Assembly: GCA_016987375.1 (NCBI GenBank)
Contig: PJRA01000519.1
Location: 1,140,019 to 1,153,072, forward strand
Direction: 5' to 3'
DNA length: 13,054 nucleotides
Source of the DNA: Brachionus koreanus
Taxonomy: Eukaryota; Rotifera; Eurotatoria; Ploima; Brachionidae
This document shows, piece after piece, positions 7,510-13,054 of the stretch (the first letter of the stretch is position 1; each line of letters starts with the position of its first letter). The notes under the pieces were generated by a model. It ran no database searches, was not told where the DNA came from, and was given only the letters and a program-made list of their open reading frames with translations. Made by a program: the position numbers and the translations under genes.

Positions 7510-7909
7510 AGGAGAATGGGTAAAATTACGTCTTTTAACGCTATTTTCCGTATTATTATGTAAGATTACATAAACTTAACTAAACTCGGAGTAGTAAGCA
7601 AACGTAATCTTACGAAAAATAGCGTAAAAATTACAATTAAAACATCACTATCTCAACATCGCTGAAAAATTTAATTTTTGTTTTTTTTGTTTTTCTCAAA
7701 TTCAACGATGAAAAAAATTCTTACAAATTTATTTTTTTTTTACATTAATTTACGTAATGTTACATTAAATATACTAAATATCAGTAAGAAAATGTAATTA
7801 TTTTTTTGTTTTTCGTAAGATTAGGTTTACATACTACTCTGAGTTTAGTTAAGTTTATGTTTATATACGGAAAATAGCGTTAAATGACGTAATATTACCC
7901 ATTCTCCTG
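7510..7909. mobile_element. Inverted-repeat element A (~400 bp MITE or foldback element, ~105-bp terminal inverted repeats)
   Basis: The left arm begins AGGAGAATGGGTAAAATTAC at 7510 and runs to about 7618. The right arm (7807-7909) is its reverse complement, beginning AGGAGAATGGGTAATATTAC when read from the right end. Shared blocks include TTTAACGCTATTTTCCGTAT, CATAAACTTAACTAAACTC and TAATCTTACGAAAAA, with one ~10-nt indel. The left arm is itself partly palindromic (GTAAGATTAC/GTAATCTTAC, CGCTATTTT/AAAATAGCG). The centre is A/T-rich and non-coding, so the element is non-autonomous. No clear target-site duplication is seen, so the family (mariner-like TA, Mutator-like or other) is open. Confidence 0.85.
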
Positions 7910-8058
7910 TAGTTGTTATAAAATTTAAATAAATTAGTTTTAAAAGAATAAAATTTTTTATTTCAAACAAACATAAAGTCCACAGTCAAGGTAGCAAATC
8001 CTTGCATAAACAAAATTTTCATTTAATTATTTTTTTTTTAAATAGCATCTATTTTAAG

Positions 8059-8075
8059 TTTATTGTTTATTTATT
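8059..8075 (-). terminator. Poly(A) signal cluster for the USP34-like mRNA
   Basis: On the minus strand this reads AATAAATAAACAATAAA, giving three AATAAA hexamers 163-179 nt past the stop codon. That is the usual distance for a 3'-end signal. The sequence around it is so AT-rich that AATAAA also occurs by chance, so the clustering is the main argument. The actual cleavage site is unknown. Confidence 0.5.
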
Positions 8076-8099
8076 AAATTAAAAATTTTAAATTAAAAA

Positions 8100-8237
8100 G
8101 AAAAAGTGAAGTGAAATATGAGAAAAAAGCAAAAAGAAAAAGAAGAAATATCATATCATATCATCTATATATATATTTATATATTTAGATAAAAAAAAAA
8201 AAAAATGAAAATTGTAAATATGGACGTTTGGGAAAAA
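8100..8237 (-). other. 3' UTR of the USP34-like gene with low-complexity tract
   Basis: Directly after the stop codon the minus strand runs into a T-rich stretch (8191-8205), an AT dinucleotide/ATATC repeat (8148-8186) and a pyrimidine-rich run (8121-8147). There is no open frame, and base composition drops sharply compared with the exon. This is the inferred 3' untranslated region, ending near the poly(A) signal cluster at 8059-8075. Confidence 0.55.
8148..8186. repeat. ATATC / AT simple repeat
   Basis: Three tandem ATATC units are followed by alternating AT. It lies within the inferred 3' UTR of the USP34-like gene. A simple-sequence tract such as this is likely length-polymorphic. Confidence 0.7.
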
Positions 8238-11200
8238 TTAGGCATTGGAAATTTCTTGTTCGGAGGTGCTCTCGTTTTCGTTGTGACTGCCGGATTCAGT
8301 GCTTGCCTCTTGGCTTGACGAACTCGTCGTCGAGCTAGACTCGTCACTAGTTTCGTCCGAGGACTGATCGCCCATGGTCCCCAGACCCTGGACCAGACTG
8401 TCCATCAGCTCTACAATCTGCCGGAGCGCTTGGGCCACCCCGGCCGCACACTTTCGTTTGGACTCGAGGCGGGCTCGCATGTCGCCACCATCGTTCTCGT
8501 CCAGCTTAACTTTTTTGCTCCTGTGTCCTTCTGTATCGTCCAAATACTTGGCCATCTCTTCGCTTTGCTTGTTCACATGCTCCCAATAGGACTCAAAAAA
8601 TTCCTTCAATTGCTTTACAAACTTAACATACGGCTTGTCCACTTTGCACTCGGACACACGGCTGGCTATCACGTGCACACATTTAATGCTGCCAATGATA
8701 CACGAGCGCTTTAGGTCCATATTGTGCACACACTCGTCGTTCAAATTGTCTGCATTGAACTCAAAAAAGAAGCGAATTTCGTTTATGCTCGCCAAGCTTA
8801 GCCGGATTATGTTTTTTATCGTTTGGCTCAGCAAACGAGAGAATGTATTGGCTTTGGCTAGTTGACTATTGGTTAGCGAGACCAGACTGTGCATGTAGCG
8901 GCCGGTGTGCTCGGCTATAAAGCTGGCATATTCGTCACGCGACACAAAATGACGGTAGTCGGTAAACAGCACACGCATAAAATTGGCCAAGTGCGCTGAC
9001 TGACCAATGCGTTCGCTCAATAGGCCGTCGGCTCGTTGACTCAAATAGCCTATGAAATGAACATTAAAGTACATGCTTTGTGTGCTAACTATTAGCACTA
9101 GATCGATTAGATTTTTAGTGTGCTGTTCGTTCAAGCTGGTCAATTGATCGAGCAAACGTTTGAATAAAAAATGATAAAAATCGAACAAAGGTGTGTACGA
9201 ATCGCGCAAATTTCTCTCATAATCGGTCAAGTGTCCGACTATTTTGGACATCATGAACACACATCCGTCGTAATGACAATGATTTATGTGCGACAAGGGC
9301 AAGTACAAGTTGAACGCTGCGTTTAGCTTTTTGACGCCGAGGACAAAGCTGCCTGGGACCGGAAAATGCGCACCCATCGAACTAACTGCTTGATTAACAC
9401 TTTGATTGTTCATGTAGCATTTGTGCAACGAGTTGCATGTCGGCTTGTCGCTCATAATCGAGCCCTTTTGAACCAAATTACACGTTTGATAGTAGTTTAG
9501 ATTTGAATGGGATTGTTTTAGAATGGCGAGTGTGTTGGCGGTGAGCTCGATCGGATTTAGTTCGAGTATTAGACGAATCAAGTCGATGAGGTTTGTGCGT
9601 GTGCTAGTCGGCACCGAAAAATTTATCATTATTACCAGTCGTTTTATGAGCTCGAATTTTTCTTTCCAATTGGCGATTATTTGCTCAATGCCGTCCGTGT
9701 GCGCGTCCAAATGAGCGCTTACACTTTGCACTAGACTCTTGAGCAGAGCTAGACAATCGTTTATGTCTTGCAGTTGAGCTTCTTGTGAATTGTTGTAGAA
9801 TGCAACTAGTTGAAAGAAACAAATGCTTATGGTGGACAAGCCGCGTCTTGTTAGAACTAGAGTGACGTCGTCGCTGCTGCGCATCAGTGTTCTAATCACC
9901 CATACAATCGATTGAAAGCTTTTTTTGGCCTCTATGGCCGGACTCATCAGAAACTGGGTGCACAAACTTTCTTTTAATTGTGCGCTCTCTCGGCTCAACA
10001 AGTCGACTAGTTTGACTAGCTCGAGACAAGCCAACGGATACAGCGTCGAGTAGGGCAGTACGTGTTTAAAGGCCCATTGCAGATTTGAATGCTGACACAT
10101 GTGACGCATGTACACGGCCGAGTGTTGGCACAATAGACGAATGCTGGCGTAGAATGGATGCAGACATTGTTTGTTGTAATTGATCAAGTCGGCATCCTCG
10201 TGATCGACTATTACAGTACAAAGTGGAAGTTCGGTTGCCATGGTGTGCTCGAATTTGTCTGATCCATACTGACACACATAGTCAAGCACTTGGGGACACT
10301 CGTTAAGACAATGATAGATAAAATGGCTCATTAGTTGTTTGTTTAGATTTGTGCTCACGTGACTATTAGCCATGTGTTTGTAGAATATACGCTGCCAAAA
10401 TATATCTAGTGTTTGATTTTGAATGCAAAGACGTTTTTGATCACTGCTCATTAGAAAATATATCAACAATGTAAAGTATTGTATCAAATGAGTTGATTGA
10501 TACTGTTCCGAATCAGTCGAATAAATCAATTCGGTGTGCATTAGTGAAAACAAATAACTCAATATTCTATTTACAACTAGTAAGAATTTTTCGTTTGTTT
10601 CTCCGGACTCGGGTTTGTATGGCGAAAGCATATTTCTATTCGACGAAGTGAACTCGTGTCTAAAGTCGGCATCTGGCACAAGATTAACTAGTAAAACAGC
10701 TGCCGAGAAACGCACCTGAGTTTGCTTAGCATCTATTAGCATTTGCTTGAGCCATATTGACATGTTGTCCAAAAGCCACTCCTCGACTGGCTCACTGCCG
10801 AGACCAGTCAACCAATTTAGCGTATAGAATGGCGCCAATTCGAACAAATTTTGAATTTTGTCAATCAACAAATGGGAATAGTTTTGATCAATTGCAGTTT
10901 GTTCGCACAAGGCGCACTCAATATCGTCATCGCACACCCTCTCCATGTCCAAACTGAGCAAAAAGCTCATCGCATTAAAAAAATTCATGTACTTGTCTCG
11001 TTCGGTGTTTTTTTTTTCCAACAAACCAATTGACTTTACACACATGTTAAGAAATTTTTGCACATAAACATCAGGTACAAAGTGCGAACACAAAGCGACA
11101 CGCAAACGATTCGAATTAACCAGTAATTGTTTAACAAGTTGCAAATTGAGACCATCAAGTATTGTCTTGTAGAAAAATACCAACGGTATTTTAATTAAAA

Positions 11201-12413
11201 GCGTAAGCTGCTTAAGCTGATAGTTTTTGTGAACATAGAGCAAATAGGACTCGGTCAATTGGACTAGCAAAACGAGCACTTTTTCGAATACCTTTGGCTT
11301 TGAGCGTTGGTCGTTGAGGGCGACGATGTCGTTGTCCGAGTCCGAATCCGAGTCAAGATTGTCGACCGAAAAGTCCGAGTTGTCCGAGTCGGCATGCGTT
11401 GCCTGGTGCGAATCGCGGCTTCGATTGCGCATGTAAAACAAGCACAGCAGCTTGGCAACATTTAGCTCAAGCAGTGCTAAATTCTGCTGCTCGCCCAGTC
11501 GGCTATACTCGGTCAAGAACACAAAGTATTCGCTCATGTAACGAATGGGATTTTTTTCGCTCATTAACGACACGTACGCGCTCAAAAATTGTCTTAGAAT
11601 AAACCAGTCGCATTTTTGTGCAATGCCGAGAAGAAATTTCTGAAACGCAAGTCTAATCGATATTTGCGGACATTTGACTAGTATTTTGCGCAGCCAAACG
11701 ACATGCGTGCTTAGACGAGAGACGAGCCATTCGCATGTTTGCTTGTGAGAGAACAGTTTGTCAAGCAAGTCGATCCATTGGATCATGTGATGCTTTTCGC
11801 GCGAGTGAATAAACGTCTCGAGAAAAAAAGTGATTGCAAGCTGAGCGCCGTACAGCGTCAACGATGCACTTTTGAGACCAAAGTCGGCCAGTTTGAACAC
11901 AAAGTTAAAATAGCAATTTTCGAATATGAGACGATCGGTGATCAATTTTATGTTGTCGATCCATATTTGATCGAGCAGGGTCTGATCGTTGCACCTGGTT
12001 GTGATGGTGCTCGATTGGTCGAACGTCGAGCGTTTCTTGTAGAAGAGCATGTAGGCCGAGTTGGTCTTTTCGTAAGACAAATCGGTGTACTTGTCGTGGT
12101 GCGAGTCGTACGCTTTGCTAAAGGTCTCGCCGCCGAAGCACTCGCTCGCTAGTTGGCTATCCACGTCGAATTGTTTTACCTCGGCGTCGTTGAACAAAAA
12201 CCACTTGGGTTTGTCGCTGCTGCTCTCGCCGATCTCTTGTATGAAGCTGTAATAGTGGCCACCGTCTGCTGTGCCCGTGTGAACGGTCACCCCAATCAAG
12301 TCGTATACAAACTCTTCGTTCGATTCATGCGCGTTCAGCTTGTTTTCTATCAAATTTTGTTCCATGTAGCCGCTCATATTCAGCTCGAGCGGAAACGAAA
12401 AATATGTGTTTAC
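8238..12413 (-). CDS. USP34: USP34/puffyeye-type ubiquitin carboxyl-terminal hydrolase, last exon (C-terminal 1391 residues)
   Basis: This is the 3'-terminal exon of a giant cysteine deubiquitinase that cleaves ubiquitin from proteins. In the literature human USP34 acts on Wnt/axin signalling and fly puf on Myc stability. The exon opens at 12413 after a splice acceptor (TTTCTCAAG), in a frame reading VNTYFSFPLELN, just like human USP34 before its histidine box. The ATG at 12377 is therefore internal. The USP box VHTGTADGGHYYSF carries the catalytic His at 12257-12255, followed by FNDAEV and YMLFYKK, which close the catalytic fold. Then come LETFIHSREK, IQWIDLL and CEWLVSRL (all near-identical to USP34), an Asp/Ser-rich acidic stretch (about 11314-11395), long helical repeats, a basic SKKVKLD nuclear-localisation-like motif (about 8500-8520) and a Ser/Thr/Glu-rich tail ending NA-stop. 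The catalytic Cys box lies upstream, outside the window. Length agrees with the human C-terminal part. Nothing is broken: about 4.2 kb is open without frameshift. Confidence 0.95.
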   Translation of the reverse strand, partial: VNTYFSFPLELNMSGYMEQNLIENKLNAHESNEEFVYDLIGVTVHTGTADGGHYYSFIQEIGESSSDKPKWFLFNDAEVKQFDVDSQLASECFGGETFSKAYDSHHDKYTDLSYEKTNSAYMLFYKKRSTFDQSSTITTRCNDQTLLDQIWIDNIKLITDRLIFENCYFNFVFKLADFGLKSASLTLYGAQLAITFFLETFIHSREKHHMIQWIDLLDKLFSHKQTCEWLVSRLSTHVVWLRKILVKCPQISIRLAFQKFLLGIAQKCDWFILRQFLSAYVSLMSEKNPIRYMSEYFVFLTEYSRLGEQQNLALLELNVAKLLCLFYMRNRSRDSHQATHADSDNSDFSVDNLDSDSDSDNDIVALNDQRSKPKVFEKVLVLLVQLTESYLLYVHKNYQLKQLTLLIKIPLVFFYKTILDGLNLQLVKQLLVNSNRLRVALCSHFVPDVYVQKFLNMCVKSIGLLEKKNTERDKYMNFFNAMSFLLSLDMERVCDDDIECALCEQTAIDQNYSHLLIDKIQNLFELAPFYTLNWLTGLGSEPVEEWLLDNMSIWLKQMLIDAKQTQVRFSAAVLLVNLVPDADFRHEFTSSNRNMLSPYKPESGETNEKFLLVVNRILSYLFSLMHTELIYSTDSEQYQSTHLIQYFTLLIYFLMSSDQKRLCIQNQTLDIFWQRIFYKHMANSHVSTNLNKQLMSHFIYHCLNECPQVLDYVCQYGSDKFEHTMATELPLCTVIVDHEDADLINYNKQCLHPFYASIRLLCQHSAVYMRHMCQHSNLQWAFKHVLPYSTLYPLACLELVKLVDLLSRESAQLKESLCTQFLMSPAIEAKKSFQSIVWVIRTLMRSSDDVTLVLTRRGLSTISICFFQLVAFYNNSQEAQLQDINDCLALLKSLVQSVSAHLDAHTDGIEQIIANWKEKFELIKRLVIMINFSVPTSTRTNLIDLIRLILELNPIELTANTLAILKQSHSNLNYYQTCNLVQKGSIMSDKPTCNSLHKCYMNNQSVNQAVSSMGAHFPVPGSFVLGVKKLNAAFNLYLPLSHINHCHYDGCVFMMSKIVGHLTDYERNLRDSYTPLFDFYHFLFKRLLDQLTSLNEQHTKNLIDLVLIVSTQSMYFNVHFIGYLSQRADGLLSERIGQSAHLANFMRVLFTDYRHFVSRDEYASFIAEHTGRYMHSLVSLTNSQLAKANTFSRLLSQTIKNIIRLSLASINEIRFFFEFNADNLNDECVHNMDLKRSCIIGSIKCVHVIASRVSECKVDKPYVKFVKQLKEFFESYWEHVNKQSEEMAKYLDDTEGHRSKKVKLDENDGGDMRARLESKRKCAAGVAQALRQIVELMDSLVQGLGTMGDQSSDETSDESSSTTSSSSQEASTESGSHNENESTSEQEISNA

Positions 12414-13054
12414 CTTGAGAAAAGTTAAACATTTTTTTTTTTGATTAGTAAAAAAATAAAAATTAAAAAAAAAAAGTTAAAAAAAATTGTAAAAAAGTAA
12501 AAAATAAAAAATTTTATTTTTTTTGTTTTTATTTGTTTTTCTGATCGAGCATAAGGGCTTATGCTAGAACATGGAATGCGGTCGGATGGTAGTAGAAATT
12601 ATTCAAAAACTTGCGACCATTTTGAAGATAGTTTAATGAACTTTTACGCAAATGTATCAATTGGACCATAAGAAAATTTTAATTTACACTAAATTATTCT
12701 TAAATAAACAAAATATTTCTTGCATTAAAAATTTTTTTAGTCCAGTTGTTGATTCATTCGCGAATATCCAGGCAATTTTTAAACCAAACTTGTGAAGTGC
12801 TGCTAAAAAAATGGCTCAACAACATATCAACAAGTTGAGAGAAGCAAAAGTAACTCTAACACGGTTCAAGTTCCAATCACAGATGTTAATCGAGGCCCAG
12901 ATGACTTATTAAAATCAACCAGTGTCAAATGGGCAATGTGAAATCTTAGTACAAAAATTACAGTACAAAAAGAAAAAACTATTTAGTTATTTTTCTAGTT
13001 GTGCAAAAATGGTTCTGTAAACAGTACAATGTTGTACAAGTTTGTACAAACGAA
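12414..13054 (-). other. Intron of the USP34-like gene, open at the right edge
   Basis: Upstream of the acceptor at 12414-12419 the minus strand shows no open frame resembling USP34, so this is the 3' part of an intron at least 641 nt long. Positions 12430-12540 are A/T homopolymer-like sequence. A perfect 8-bp palindrome with a GG centre (AGCATAAG / CTTATGCT) lies at 12548-12565. The stretch 12760-12945 is less AT-rich and carries a plus-strand transposon-like relic, listed separately. The last bases contain short GTACAA repeats (about 12959-13048). Confidence 0.75.
12807..12941 (+). pseudogene. Relic of a Ginger/KRBA2-type integrase or transposase gene
   Basis: A 44-codon open plus-strand frame contains VQVPITDVNRGPDD at 12864-12905, preceded by a basic/serine stretch (VERSKSNSN). 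I recognise this as close to the motif V-x-V-P-x-x-D-V-D-R-G-x-x-D, found after the integrase core in many invertebrate transposon proteins annotated as KRAB-A domain-containing 2-like or SCAN-domain 3-like. The frame is closed by stops on both sides (TAA at 12804-12806, TGA at 12939-12941), and no integrase core is visible in the window. It is thus a fragment lying antisense to the host gene inside an intron. Family assignment rests on memory of one motif and needs a protein search. Confidence 0.42.

Larger units (their letters stand above)
5555..8058. other. Intergenic spacer between USP34-like 3' end and THADA-like 5' end
   Basis: About 2.5 kb without a credible functional gene. Region by region: 5555-5910 is A/T-rich with nothing recognised; 5911-6210 is a decayed transposase-like stretch; 6281-6346 is a 24-nt direct repeat; about 6460-7118 is inverted-repeat element B with the captured exon fragment; 7119-7500 is A/T-rich with no feature seen; 7510-7909 is inverted-repeat element A; 7920-8058 is A/T-rich and leads into the USP34 poly(A) signals. 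Any THADA promoter must lie here but shows no recognisable core motif. Confidence 0.7.

Noticed and set aside
10066..10275. Alternative-frame minus-strand ORFs inside the USP34 exon (also 11264-11461)
   Set aside because: They overlap the conserved frame on the same strand and are arginine/threonine-rich frame shadows.
11739..12152. 137-residue plus-strand frame, and several other plus-strand frames between 8374 and 12428
   Set aside because: All lie antisense to the conserved USP34 coding frame; they arise from its richer base composition and match no family I know.

Overview
This window looks like AT-rich nuclear DNA from a small-genome invertebrate animal. It holds parts of two conserved animal genes in tandem on the minus strand, interrupted by spliceosomal introns. 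I infer a protostome, perhaps a rotifer-like spiralian, from the short introns, the very low GC of non-coding DNA and the types of transposon relic. The phylum is not resolved. There is nothing bacterial here: no operons, RBSs or CRISPR, and I found no tRNA or rRNA gene.

Right part (8238-13054): the 3' end of a USP34/puffyeye-type giant deubiquitinase gene. One 4176-bp exon (12413 down to 8238) encodes the end of the USP catalytic domain, with the histidine box, and the whole C-terminal helical-repeat region to the stop. The catalytic cysteine lies off the window. From 12414 to 13054 is upstream intron, with a plus-strand integrase-like relic.

Middle (5534-8237): about 2.7 kb of spacer with no functional gene found. 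It holds the USP34 3' UTR and poly(A) signal cluster, a ~400-bp inverted-repeat element (7510-7909), a second ~650-bp inverted-repeat element (about 6460-7118) and a decayed transposase-like stretch (5911-6210). The second element contains a 50-bp copy, 48/50 identical, of exon 2 of the neighbouring THADA-like gene.

Left part (1-5533): the 5' portion of a THADA/Trm732-type gene. Its start codon is at 5533, and six exons can be joined with fully consistent reading phases: 5533-5438, 5391-4392, 3700-3162, 1457-1040, 939-797 and 745-434. They give 836 residues, and the gene runs on past the left edge. Introns are 46, 691, 1704, 100 and 51 nt, plus an open one at the left. The two long ones look expanded: one carries a hAT-like relic, the other a 19-bp hairpin.

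The two proteins have no evident functional link: USP34 removes ubiquitin, while THADA/Trm732 assists tRNA 2'-O-methylation. They share orientation and a transposon-littered spacer. Family names come from recognised motifs and remembered human proteins, not from a database search.
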